Shown piece by piece: positions 8,826-16,781 of a stretch of DNA of 61,015 nt; position 1 is the first letter of the stretch; every line of letters begins with the position of its first letter. Below the pieces are notes generated by a model. It did not search any database and was not told where the DNA came from. It worked only from the letters and a program-made list of their open reading frames with translations. Position numbers and translations under genes: made by a program. Source of the stretch: Kiritimatiellia bacterium (lineage in GTDB: Bacteria; Verrucomicrobiota; Kiritimatiellia; RFP12; UBA1067); contig JAGCAM010000080.1 in assembly GCA_017652705.1 (NCBI GenBank), positions 1 through 61,015 on the forward strand, written 5' to 3'.

Positions 8826-9902
8826 TCAGAAAAGCGGATCGGACGATTCGGCCTCGAAATTCCACTTGCTTTCTTCCTTCAATTTGGAGCGCAACTCTCT
8901 GAGTTTGCGGTAGTCTCGCCGGTTCGAGTACAGCTCGCGGCAGAGCACCTCATTAAGGAAATAAAGGTGTTTCGACCTCGCACCGGCGATGAATTCCCTG
9001 TCGCTGCCGGAATTCTGCAGCAGTTCGGGGAGCGCATCCAGCAGCGTCGAGAGCGTGCGTTTGTCGCCGGCCACGCGCGGGTAGCCGTCGCCGAAGCAGA
9101 TGAAGCCGCCGCCGCGGAGAAATCGGTCGATCTGGGTGCGGGAGGCGTTCACCCGCTTGAGCATTTTTCTGGAGCTCTCGTTCGCGATGAAAGGCCCGGT
9201 GAAGCGCGCCGGGGCCTCGGTTTTAGCCTTTTTCTCAGCCGGTTTCGGGGCGGCGGGGGGGGGCTCGCTTTCCTCGGCGGGTTGCACGGCTGGAACGGTT
9301 TTAGCGACGTCTTTTTTGAGCTCGGCGGGTTTCTTTTCGGGCCTTTTCCCAGCCTCGGTTTCGTCGGGGACGTCGGAGTCGAAAATTTCGTCCAGCAGAC
9401 CGGCGTCGACTTCAAGCTCGGCGGCGGCTTTTTTGTCCGCCGCCTTGCCATTTGCCTCCGCCACCGTCGCCGGGGAATCGGCGGCGGTCTTCTCGCCTGT
9501 TGCCGCAGTCTTGTCGACAGGCTCGGCTGCGGCGGCGGCGTCTTTTGCCGCAGCCGCTGCGCCGGCCGCCTCGATTGTCTCGTCGGCCGGCGCGGCCGGG
9601 GTTTTGGCCGGTTTGGCGGCGGACGGCTTTATTACGCCCTGGGTTTTGACAAAGTCGTTCCAGTTGACGATCTGGGGGGTGACGGGGGTGGAATTCACGT
9701 ACACCACAGTGCCTTTGCGCTCGATGACATAGGGCGGGGGCAGGTACTTGCCGCGCACAAACACCGCTCCGTCAGAAAAAGATTTGCCCCGCGTTATGCC
9801 AAGCGCCGACACACTGTCAGCCGGAGCCGGCGAGAATGCGAACGCCCCGGTCGCGGTCAAAACCGCGGCCGCGAACGCGGCCATTCTTAACTGCACATTC
9901 AT
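8826..9902 (-). CDS. Exported Ala/Lys/Pro-rich protein of unknown function
   Basis: 358 residues from ATG 9902, chosen because it follows AAGGAGTTCATT and begins a clean signal peptide (MNVQLRMAAFAAAVLTATGAFA); an upstream in-frame ATG would add 23 non-signal residues. The first 80 mature residues look folded (SALGITRGKSFSDGAVFVRGKYLPPPYV). A low-complexity Ala/Lys/Pro/Glu linker of about 150 residues follows (PAKTPAAPADE, AEKKAK). A helical C-terminal domain then starts near residue 250 (SRKMLKRVNASRTQIDRFLRG) and ends FEAESSDPLF. This tripartite layout suits a periplasm-spanning or envelope-associated protein, but the function is unknown. Confidence 0.75.
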   Translation of the reverse strand: MNVQLRMAAFAAAVLTATGAFAFSPAPADSVSALGITRGKSFSDGAVFVRGKYLPPPYVIERKGTVVYVNSTPVTPQIVNWNDFVKTQGVIKPSAAKPAKTPAAPADETIEAAGAAAAAKDAAAAAEPVDKTAATGEKTAADSPATVAEANGKAADKKAAAELEVDAGLLDEIFDSDVPDETEAGKRPEKKPAELKKDVAKTVPAVQPAEESEPPPAAPKPAEKKAKTEAPARFTGPFIANESSRKMLKRVNASRTQIDRFLRGGGFICFGDGYPRVAGDKRTLSTLLDALPELLQNSGSDREFIAGARSKHLYFLNEVLCRELYSNRRDYRKLRELRSKLKEESKWNFEAESSDPLF

Positions 9903-10056
9903 AATGAACTCCTTTCTTGAAAAAGATCCCGCATTGCCGTAGCACAGAACCCCCGGAACCCGTATCTCCAAATCTGGAGCTGACGCCCCATCTTCAAATG
10001 TCGGTCGAAGAAATATCTGCTTAATCCGCGTGCAACACAGGATCCACGTTCAAAAC

Positions 10057-12513
10057 TCAGTTTTCCCTCACCTCCACGCCATCGGTCGTCTTGAGGGCGT
10101 CGACGATCCTCCGGAAGACTGCCCCGACCTCGTCGTCGGTCAGCGTCTTATCCGCGCTGCGGAACTCCAGGGAGTAAGCGCGCGACTCCTTGAATGTATC
10201 AAAGAGTTCGACTTTTGTCAACACGCGCCCGCCGGTTTTGCGGATAACCTTCACTATCGTTTCGTTGGTCACCCCTTTGGCGACTTTCAGCGCTATGTCG
10301 CGACGCACGGACGGGAACTGCGGCGGCGGGGAGACCTTGCCGACAGCGGCGAAATTGGCGAGCAGCCCTTTGAGTTCGATTTCGCACAGCGCCATCTGGG
10401 CGGTCAGGCGGAACGGGTGGCGGAGTTTCGCCGACACCGCGCCCATGACGCCGACCCGTCTGCCGTTGAGTTCGATTCCGAGCGCGGCGCCCTTCGCGAA
10501 AGCCGGCGCTTCGGCGGGGGTGAACCTGAGCCCGCCCACGTGCAGTTTTGCGGCCAGTTCCCCGACGGCGCCTTTCATCCACAGCACCGCCTCCTCCTCC
10601 GTCACCGGCGCACGGCGGCGCAGCGGTTCGCGCCCGACCGGGCCGAAGAAGCCGAGCGCGAGCATCTCCTTCTCCTTCGGGCCGGCGGAGAACACCCTGC
10701 CGATTTCGAAAAGCATCGCGCTGTCGAGCTGGTGCGAGGCGTTGCGCCCGAGCGAGGCGTACATCTGCGGCAGCAGCGAATCGCGCATAACGCCGTAGTC
10801 GGCCGACACCGGGTCGGGGATGACGAGCCGCGCCGCGGCGGACTCTTCGCGCGGGTCGAAATCGGACAGTTCCTTCGCCGAGAGAAACGAGTAATGCATC
10901 GCCTCGGAAAATCCGAGCGCGGTGCAGAGATCGCGTACGCGGCGAGCGGCGCGGAACGGCGCGTCCGACAGCGGAGAAACCGACGGCGCCGAAGGCATGG
11001 TGTCGGGTATGTTGTCGAGGCCGTAGATGCGGGCGACCTCCTCGACGAGGTCGGCCTCGAGCTCAAGGTCCCACCGCCAGGACGGAACGGCGAAAACAAC
11101 CCGCGATTCGGAGGCGAAATGGTCGCACTTGGAGACCGTGCGCAGACCGAGCGATTCGAGAATGTAGACCATCGCGTCGTTGCCGATGTTGATGCCGATC
11201 AAACTTCTGGCGCGGTCAAAGTCGAGCGAGACCGGAACATTGCGGGAGTAATCGACGCCGGGAACCGCCCTGAACGGGTTTTCCGGGCCGGTCTTCGGCC
11301 GGTTGTCGACGTCCACCACCCCTTTGGCGATCTTGGCCGCGCCGTATTTCTGGAGCAGGTGCGCGGCGCGGCGCGAGGCGAAGTCGGCGATCGCCTTGTC
11401 GACGCCGCGGATGTAGCGGTAGGACGATTCGCTCGAGAGGCCGAGTTTGGAGGATGAATGCTTGATGACCGCCGGGTCGAACAGCGCGCTTTCGAGCATG
11501 ACGGTTTTGGTGCCTTCGGCGATTTCGGAATCTTCGCCGCCCATCACGCCGGCGACGGCGTTGGGGCGCTCGGAGTCGCAGATGACAAGCACCGACGGGT
11601 CGAGCGCTCTTTCGACGCCGTCGAGGGTTTTGATCTTCTCGCCTTCGGCGGCGCGGCGCACCACGATGGTGCGGTCTTTAAGCCGCGTGTGGTCGAAGGC
11701 GTGCATCGGCGCGCCGAGTTCAAGGAGCACGTAGTTGGTGACATCCACCACCAGGCCGAGCGACCGTACGCCGCAGAGTTCAAGTCGTTTCGCCATCAGC
11801 GCCGGGGAAGGACCGTCTTCGACTTCGGTCACCACGCGGGCGGTGTATCGCGGGCAGCCGGCGGGGTCGTCGACCGTCACCTTCACCTCGTCGACGACGT
11901 CGACGCCGCACTCGGTGAAGTCCGTCGCCGGGGGTGTCACCGGCCGGCGGAGAATCGCGCCGAATTCGCGGGCGAGACCGTAGACCGAAAGCGCGTCGGG
12001 GCGGTTCCACGTGACTTCGATGTCGAAAACCGTCTCCGGCTTTTCAAGCTCCGCCACGTCGCGCACCAAGGCGCCGACCGGCGTTTCCGGGGGGAATTCG
12101 ACGATGCCCGCCTCTCCGGCGCCGATGTGCAGCTCTTTCTCGCTGCAGCACATGCCGAACGAATCGACGCCGCGCAGCCGCCCCTTCTTGATCTTGAAGC
12201 CGCCTTCGGGTATGAGCGCGCCGATTTTGGCGAACGCGGTCTTGATTCCGGCGCGCACGTTGGGCGCGCCGCAGACGACCTGGAATTCCTCTTTGCCGTC
12301 GGTAACCCTGCAGACGTGAAGATGGTCGCTGTTCGGATGCGCCTCGCTTGCAAGCACTTCGGCGACAACGACAAGATCGGAAAGGTCGGAACCGCCGACC
12401 GACTCAACCGACTCGACCTGCAGTCCTGCGCGGGTCAGTTTTTCCGCGAGTTCTTTCGGTTCGATGTCGTCAACTTTTACGAATTCATTCAGCCACGACA
12501 GGGGCAGTCTCAT
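10057..12513 (-). CDS. pheT: Phenylalanyl-tRNA synthetase beta subunit
   Basis: 818 residues, the usual length for bacterial PheT, partner of PheS in the (alpha-beta)2 enzyme. It starts MRLPLSWLNEFVKVDD. In order it has: the N-terminal tRNA-binding domain (about 40-150; SDHLHVCRVTDG), B3/4 editing domain (about 205-370; VVDVTNYVLLELGAPMHAFD), B5 domain (about 400-470), the class II-like catalytic-fold core, and the C-terminal anticodon-binding FDX-ACB domain (about 725-818; PQFPSVRRDIALKV). The frame is open far upstream, but homology begins at ATG 12513, which overlaps the end of the zinc-finger protein gene by 29 bases. pheS is not in the window. The overlap suggests co-transcription with the upstream protein. 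Confidence 0.95.
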   Translation of the reverse strand: MRLPLSWLNEFVKVDDIEPKELAEKLTRAGLQVESVESVGGSDLSDLVVVAEVLASEAHPNSDHLHVCRVTDGKEEFQVVCGAPNVRAGIKTAFAKIGALIPEGGFKIKKGRLRGVDSFGMCCSEKELHIGAGEAGIVEFPPETPVGALVRDVAELEKPETVFDIEVTWNRPDALSVYGLAREFGAILRRPVTPPATDFTECGVDVVDEVKVTVDDPAGCPRYTARVVTEVEDGPSPALMAKRLELCGVRSLGLVVDVTNYVLLELGAPMHAFDHTRLKDRTIVVRRAAEGEKIKTLDGVERALDPSVLVICDSERPNAVAGVMGGEDSEIAEGTKTVMLESALFDPAVIKHSSSKLGLSSESSYRYIRGVDKAIADFASRRAAHLLQKYGAAKIAKGVVDVDNRPKTGPENPFRAVPGVDYSRNVPVSLDFDRARSLIGINIGNDAMVYILESLGLRTVSKCDHFASESRVVFAVPSWRWDLELEADLVEEVARIYGLDNIPDTMPSAPSVSPLSDAPFRAARRVRDLCTALGFSEAMHYSFLSAKELSDFDPREESAAARLVIPDPVSADYGVMRDSLLPQMYASLGRNASHQLDSAMLFEIGRVFSAGPKEKEMLALGFFGPVGREPLRRRAPVTEEEAVLWMKGAVGELAAKLHVGGLRFTPAEAPAFAKGAALGIELNGRRVGVMGAVSAKLRHPFRLTAQMALCEIELKGLLANFAAVGKVSPPPQFPSVRRDIALKVAKGVTNETIVKVIRKTGGRVLTKVELFDTFKESRAYSLEFRSADKTLTDDEVGAVFRRIVDALKTTDGVEVREN

Positions 12514-14116
12514 CGTTTTTCTCCTCGATCTTTCCCGGCGTGGCGGCCGCCGGCGCTTCCGGCGCCGGGGGTGGCGCGGCTTCGGTCTTCGCTTCCGCCG
12601 CCGGTGCTTCGGGTGCGGCGGGGGGCTCGGCCTCGGCTTTTTGCTTTTTGCCGCGTTTCCGCCATTGCGGACCGTACTTCGGGTATTTCTCCGCCAGGGA
12701 GTATACGCCGTTCGTGAACGCGACGACGTGCCCGGTCGAGACCAGCCAGGAAAGATGCTTTTCGAAATCGGCGACCTGGGGGAATTCACTCCTGTCGCAA
12801 CAGGGGTTTTCGCCCACGAATTTCGCAGCCGCGGCAAGTTCCGGAATGGCGTGGGCGGAGTCGAATTCGCGGTATTCAACGTTAGTCACGAATTCCTGTC
12901 CGCGCGGTTCGTTGACCCTGAAAAACTTCAGCTTGCGGTGGTGGAAGGCGCCGCGGAGCGCGAAGCACATTTCGAAGGGATTGCGCCGCGCCTCTTCGAG
13001 GGTCAGTTCGGCGGTGCGCCGCAGCGACTGCACCGGGGATTTCAGGGCGGCTTCGGCGGTGATCAGCAGGTGTTTCGGAGAATCGACGAGCGACGGCGCG
13101 ATGGTGCGCTTGAATTCGCCTTCGACGGACTCGCGGCTGAAGCCCGGTTCGCCTTCCACATCCGCCCTGCCTTTGGCGAAAAACATCGTCTTGCGGGTGG
13201 CGCCGCGGCGCCACTCTTCTATTGCGTCGGCGTCGCGCACCATTTCGATGTGAGAACGGTACTGCTCCTCCGACATGTCGGGATATTTGGTGCGGACCAT
13301 CTCCTTGACCACGGCGTTGAACTCGTGGATGTTCGGCGGCCCGAGCAGCACGCCGGAGAGCCCGCATTTCGCCACGCAGTTGAAATTGCCTTTGGGCGGT
13401 TCGCAGTCGACTTCTTTCGAATCGTAATAATCGCCGAGGTGCGCGAAGACTGCGTGTTCCAGCACGTCTTCGTCGCTCAGCGAGGCGTACCCGCAAACCT
13501 TGCACTGGCGGAATTTCTCCGGCGCCGCGCCGTCGGCCCCCTTCGGGGTGATCTTCAGCAGCACCAGCGAGGGATTGTCGAGAAAGAAGTAGGCGAGATC
13601 TTTCAGCTTGTAAGCGTGTATGTCGTTCTGCAGTTTGCGGATGATCGTGCCGAGCGCCTTGGATTCCGGCAGGATCTTGACCTCGGCGTCGAGCGGCCGC
13701 GGTCTGCCGGGGAAGCGCTCGCGGCGGTTGAAACCGTCAAGGCGCCGCCCGTCCCGTTCTTCCGGCTGGCCGCCGCCGCCGGCAGCGCCGCGGTATTCGA
13801 AACGGTTGCGCTCGGCGGGCTGGCCGCGGTCGCCGCCGGAACGTCTGCGGTCGCCGTCGCGTCTGCGGTCGCCGCGCGGTTCGCCGTCGTCAAAGCGTCT
13901 GCGGTCGCCGAAACGCCTGCGCTCGCCGAAACGTTCGCGCCCGCCGCGTTCCCCCCTGTCGCCGGATGCCTGGGATCGGTCCGTCCGGCGGCGGTCGTCG
14001 CCGGAATCCTTTTCGGGGCGGATGCCGCCGATATTGACCCCGGCGTCCTTCTTCGCCCAGTCGGGCGAAAAGTCGAAAGACGCCAAGTCAAGAATACCGC
14101 CGTTGTCTTCGCTCAT
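12485..14116 (-). CDS. Arg/Asp/Gly-rich protein with a zinc-finger-like cysteine cluster, unknown function
   Basis: 543 residues in three parts. Residues 1-140 are low-complexity and rich in R, D and G (GDRRRFDDGEPRGDRRRDGD), resembling RGG-type disordered RNA-binding tails. Residues about 150-460 look folded and contain CKVCGYASLSDEDVLEHAVFAH, a CxxC-x(n)-H-x(3)-H pattern like a C2H2 zinc finger (near residue 205), plus further Cys residues (VAKCGLSG, CFALRG). The last 80 residues are Ala/Pro/Glu-rich and disordered. I do not recognise the family. Its position, overlapping pheT by 29 bases downstream and the oxidoreductase gamma subunit by 4 upstream, and its RGG-like tail suggest nucleic-acid binding, which is inference. 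Confidence 0.8.
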   Translation of the reverse strand: MSEDNGGILDLASFDFSPDWAKKDAGVNIGGIRPEKDSGDDRRRTDRSQASGDRGERGGRERFGERRRFGDRRRFDDGEPRGDRRRDGDRRRSGGDRGQPAERNRFEYRGAAGGGGQPEERDGRRLDGFNRRERFPGRPRPLDAEVKILPESKALGTIIRKLQNDIHAYKLKDLAYFFLDNPSLVLLKITPKGADGAAPEKFRQCKVCGYASLSDEDVLEHAVFAHLGDYYDSKEVDCEPPKGNFNCVAKCGLSGVLLGPPNIHEFNAVVKEMVRTKYPDMSEEQYRSHIEMVRDADAIEEWRRGATRKTMFFAKGRADVEGEPGFSRESVEGEFKRTIAPSLVDSPKHLLITAEAALKSPVQSLRRTAELTLEEARRNPFEMCFALRGAFHHRKLKFFRVNEPRGQEFVTNVEYREFDSAHAIPELAAAAKFVGENPCCDRSEFPQVADFEKHLSWLVSTGHVVAFTNGVYSLAEKYPKYGPQWRKRGKKQKAEAEPPAAPEAPAAEAKTEAAPPPAPEAPAAATPGKIEEKNDETAPVVAE

Positions 14117-14661
14117 GTCTGCTCCCCCTTTATGAACCGCATGCCCGTTTCCACCGCCTTGAGATTAAGGTCGAGAAGATCCGCCTTGCGGGCGGAAATC
14201 GTGTGCTTCAAAGCCGCTGGCATCGTATCGGTGCGCACGCAGCCGAGTTTGGCGACAATGGCGCCGAGCAGAATCATGTTGGCGAGCGAGACCGCGCCCA
14301 TCTCCCTGGCCATGCGCGTGGCTGGGATGCCGACGGTCTGGACGTCGGTGCGCGAAACGCCGCGGGTGACGAGCGAAGAATCGACGAATATGAAGCCGCC
14401 GGGCGCGACCGCCGGCTCGAACTTGTCGAGCGAAGGTTCGTTCATGACCATCAGTATGTCGGGGTGCGTCACGATCGGGGAGCCGACCGGCTCGTCGGAG
14501 ATGATCACCGAACAGTTGCAGGTGCCGCCGCGCATCTCCGGCCCGTAGGACGGCAGCCATGAAAGCTCCTTGCCCTCGAGCAGGCCGGCGTAGGCGAGCA
14601 CCTTGCCCGAAAAAAGCAGCCCCTGGCCGCCGAACCCCGCCATGATCGTCCGCGTAGTCAT
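14113..14661 (-). CDS. 2-oxoacid:ferredoxin oxidoreductase, gamma subunit
   Basis: 182 residues from ATG 14661; the family start TIMAGFGGQGLLFSGKVLA follows directly. This is the gamma domain of the pyruvate/2-ketoglutarate/2-ketoisovalerate oxidoreductase superfamily, which binds CoA and helps couple 2-oxoacid decarboxylation to ferredoxin reduction. The conserved SYGPEMRGGTCNC (residues 38-50) is intact. The gene overlaps the beta subunit upstream by 4 bases and the zinc-finger protein gene downstream by 4 (ATGA), so it sits inside a tightly coupled operon. The substrate cannot be read from this subunit; 2-ketoglutarate or branched-chain oxoacids are the main options. Confidence 0.92.
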   Translation of the reverse strand: MTTRTIMAGFGGQGLLFSGKVLAYAGLLEGKELSWLPSYGPEMRGGTCNCSVIISDEPVGSPIVTHPDILMVMNEPSLDKFEPAVAPGGFIFVDSSLVTRGVSRTDVQTVGIPATRMAREMGAVSLANMILLGAIVAKLGCVRTDTMPAALKHTISARKADLLDLNLKAVETGMRFIKGEQT

Positions 14662-15419
14662 TTCGCCGCCTCCTTTCCGTCGGCCGCTTTGTCGCGGTAG
14701 ACGCCGAGGGGGTAGAACGGGATCATCTTTTCCTCCACCCATCTGCAGGCGTTTTCAGGCGTGAGGCCCCAGTTCGTCGGGCACGTCGATATCACCTCGA
14801 CGAGCGAGAAGCCGCGGCCCTCCACCTGATTCCGGAACGCCGTCAGCACCGCCTTGCCCGCCTTGCGCACGTTGGCCACGGAATTGACCGCGACGCGCGC
14901 GAGATACGCGGGGGCGTCCAGCGAGGCGAGCAGCTCGCATATACGGATCGGCATCCCCTGAGTCTTGGCGTCGCGCCCGTAGGGGGAGGTCTGCGTGACC
15001 TGCCCCACGAGCGAAGTCGGAGCCATCTGGCCGCCGGTCATGCCGTAAATCGCGTTGTTGATGAATATCACCGTGATGTTTTCGCCGCGGCACGCCGCCG
15101 ACACCGTTTCGCACAGCCCGATCGACGCGAGGTCGCCATCGCCCTGATACGTGAAAACCACCCGGTCGGGCAGGGAGCGCTTGACCCCGGTCGCCACCGC
15201 CGGCGCCCGCCCGTGCGAAGCCTCTATCATGTCGCAGGCGAAATAATCGTACGCCATCACCGAACAGCCCACCGGCGCGATGCCGATTGTGCGCCCCTCT
15301 ATGCCCAGGGCGTCGACGGCCTCGGCGACCAGCCGGTGGACGATGCCGTGGGTGCAGCCCGGACAGTAATGCAGCGTCGCGTCCATAAGCGCCTTGGGTT
15401 TGCTGAAAATCACCGCCAT
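14658..15419 (-). CDS. 2-oxoacid:ferredoxin oxidoreductase, beta subunit (TPP-binding)
   Basis: 253 residues. This subunit binds thiamine diphosphate: the conserved motif GDGDLASIG followed some 27 residues later by NNAIYGMTGGQMAPTS is the GDG-x(n)-N TPP/Mg signature. The N-terminal YCPGCTHGIVHRL is typical of the KorB/VorA type rather than of pyruvate oxidoreductase. It is separated from the alpha subunit by a single base and overlaps the gamma subunit, which implies stoichiometric co-translation. Confidence 0.94.
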   Translation of the reverse strand: MAVIFSKPKALMDATLHYCPGCTHGIVHRLVAEAVDALGIEGRTIGIAPVGCSVMAYDYFACDMIEASHGRAPAVATGVKRSLPDRVVFTYQGDGDLASIGLCETVSAACRGENITVIFINNAIYGMTGGQMAPTSLVGQVTQTSPYGRDAKTQGMPIRICELLASLDAPAYLARVAVNSVANVRKAGKAVLTAFRNQVEGRGFSLVEVISTCPTNWGLTPENACRWVEEKMIPFYPLGVYRDKAADGKEAAK

Positions 15420-15420
15420 C

Positions 15421-16494
15421 TCATCTGCCCTCCTTCGCGATGCGGTCGATCGCCGCCGCCACCTCGTCGGCTGAAGGTATCATGCCGCCGACGCGGTTGC
15501 ATTTACGGACCGGGCGCGCGCACTTCTCGGCGAGCGCGACGTCTTCGCTCATCTGCCCCATGTTCAGCTCGACCGTCAGAAAACACCTGACTTTCGCCGC
15601 CGCCGCTTCGATCGGCGCCGACGGGAACGGGTACAGCGTAATCGGACGGATCATGCCGACCTTCACCCCGCGGCGCCTGCACTCGACGATGGCGTTCTTC
15701 GAAACACGGGCGGTGATGCCCACCGACACGACGCAGATTTCCGCGTCGTCCATCATGTACTCCTCCCAGCGCGTCTCCTCCGCCGCGAGACGCTCGTAGC
15801 GCTTGAAGCGTTCGAGATTGGTTTTCTCGAGTTCGTCAGGCTTCAGATAGAGGGAGTTGACGATGTTGTGGGGCCGTTTCATGCCGGTGCCGGTGGTGGT
15901 CCACGTTTTGCCCTTCATCACGTCATCGGGATCGACCGCCTCCTCCGGCAGCACGACCGGTTCCATCATCTGGCCCATAGTGCCGTCGGCGAGCAGCATC
16001 GCCGGCATGCGGTATTTTTCGGCGAGTTCGAAAGCGCAGCGCGTCAGGTCTGCCATCTCCTGCACCGACGCGGGGGCGAGCACGATCACGTGGAAATCCC
16101 CGTGCCCGGGCCCGCGGGTGGCGAAAAAGTAGTCGGACTGGCTCGGCTGGATGCCGCCGAGGCCCGGCCCGCCGCGCTGCACGTTGACGATCAGCGCCGG
16201 CAGATCGGCGCCTGCCAGATAGGAGATGCCCTCCGCCTTGAGTGAAATGCCCGGCGAGCTCGAGCTCGTCATCGCCCGCCGCCCGGTGCACGCCGCCCCG
16301 TAGACCATGTTGATCGCGGCGATTTCGCTCTCCGCCTGCAGAAAAGTGCCGCCGATTTTCGGCATGCGCTTGGCCATGTAGGCCGCGATTTCTGTCTGCG
16401 GCGTGATCGGATAGCCGAAATAGTGTCTGCAACCGCAGCGTATCGCCGCCTCGGCGATCGCCTCGTTGCCCTTCATAAGAACCTTTTCACTCAT
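15421..16494 (-). CDS. 2-oxoacid:ferredoxin oxidoreductase, alpha subunit (VorB/KorA type)
   Basis: 357 residues, the length of the short alpha subunits annotated VorB or KorA. Family markers are FGYPITPQTEI (residues 26-36), LQAESEIAAINMVYGAACTG (52-71), TSSSSPGISLKAEGISYLA and the VQRGGPGLGG loop near 107. The C-terminal part (from about residue 250) is the transketolase C-terminal-like domain. Together with the neighbouring ferredoxin, beta and gamma genes it makes the four-component enzyme that oxidatively decarboxylates a 2-oxoacid to an acyl-CoA with reduced ferredoxin, an oxygen-sensitive reaction typical of anaerobes. VorB is the closest common name, but 2-ketoglutarate activity is as likely; I leave the symbol blank. 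Confidence 0.93.
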   Translation of the reverse strand: MSEKVLMKGNEAIAEAAIRCGCRHYFGYPITPQTEIAAYMAKRMPKIGGTFLQAESEIAAINMVYGAACTGRRAMTSSSSPGISLKAEGISYLAGADLPALIVNVQRGGPGLGGIQPSQSDYFFATRGPGHGDFHVIVLAPASVQEMADLTRCAFELAEKYRMPAMLLADGTMGQMMEPVVLPEEAVDPDDVMKGKTWTTTGTGMKRPHNIVNSLYLKPDELEKTNLERFKRYERLAAEETRWEEYMMDDAEICVVSVGITARVSKNAIVECRRRGVKVGMIRPITLYPFPSAPIEAAAAKVRCFLTVELNMGQMSEDVALAEKCARPVRKCNRVGGMIPSADEVAAAIDRIAKEGR

Positions 16495-16513
16495 GATTTA
16501 GTGCGAATTTCCT

Positions 16514-16720
16514 TCAGCGTTCTACTGTGATCACGCAATCCGGGCACATCAGCGCACAGGACGCGCAGCCGATGCACGCCTCGGGCTTGACGAGTTCGAC
16601 CGGCGCGTGACCCTTTCGGTTCAATCTCGTTCTCGACACCTCAAGGATCTTCTTCGGGCAGGCGGACACGCAAAGCCCGCACCCCTTGCACAGATCTTCC
16701 TTGAATGTTAACTTGGCCAT
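16514..16720 (-). CDS. Ferredoxin-type 2[4Fe-4S] subunit (delta) of the 2-oxoacid oxidoreductase
   Basis: 68 residues from ATG 16720, which follows GGAGTAACATTGGA; longer in-frame starts would only add an unconserved leader. Two CxxCxxCxxxCP clusters are seen: CKGCGLCVSACPK (residues 10-22) and CIGCASCALMCPD (48-60), so it holds two [4Fe-4S] clusters and passes electrons from the TPP site to a soluble ferredoxin. It is the first gene of the operon ferredoxin - alpha - beta - gamma - zinc-finger protein - pheT. The promoter lies about 30 bases upstream. Confidence 0.95.
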   Translation of the reverse strand: MAKLTFKEDLCKGCGLCVSACPKKILEVSRTRLNRKGHAPVELVKPEACIGCASCALMCPDCVITVER

Positions 16721-16750
16721 TCCAATGTTACTCCTTGTGTTGAATTGCAT

Positions 16751-16759
16751 ATTATACCA
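16751..16759 (-). promoter_or_regulatory. Extended -10 promoter of the 2-oxoacid oxidoreductase operon
   Basis: TGGTATAAT with the -10 at 16751-16756 on the minus strand, preceded by a T run. There is no -35 match. The leader to ATG 16720 is about 25 bases and contains GGAG. Confidence 0.5.
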
Positions 16760-16781
16760 CAAAAAACGTCCGCCGTGGCGG

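Noticed and set aside
12514-12879. N-terminal extension of pheT to 940 residues
   Set aside because: The added part is Pro/Arg-rich sequence that reads the zinc-finger protein gene in another frame. PheT homology starts at MRLPLSWL (12513).
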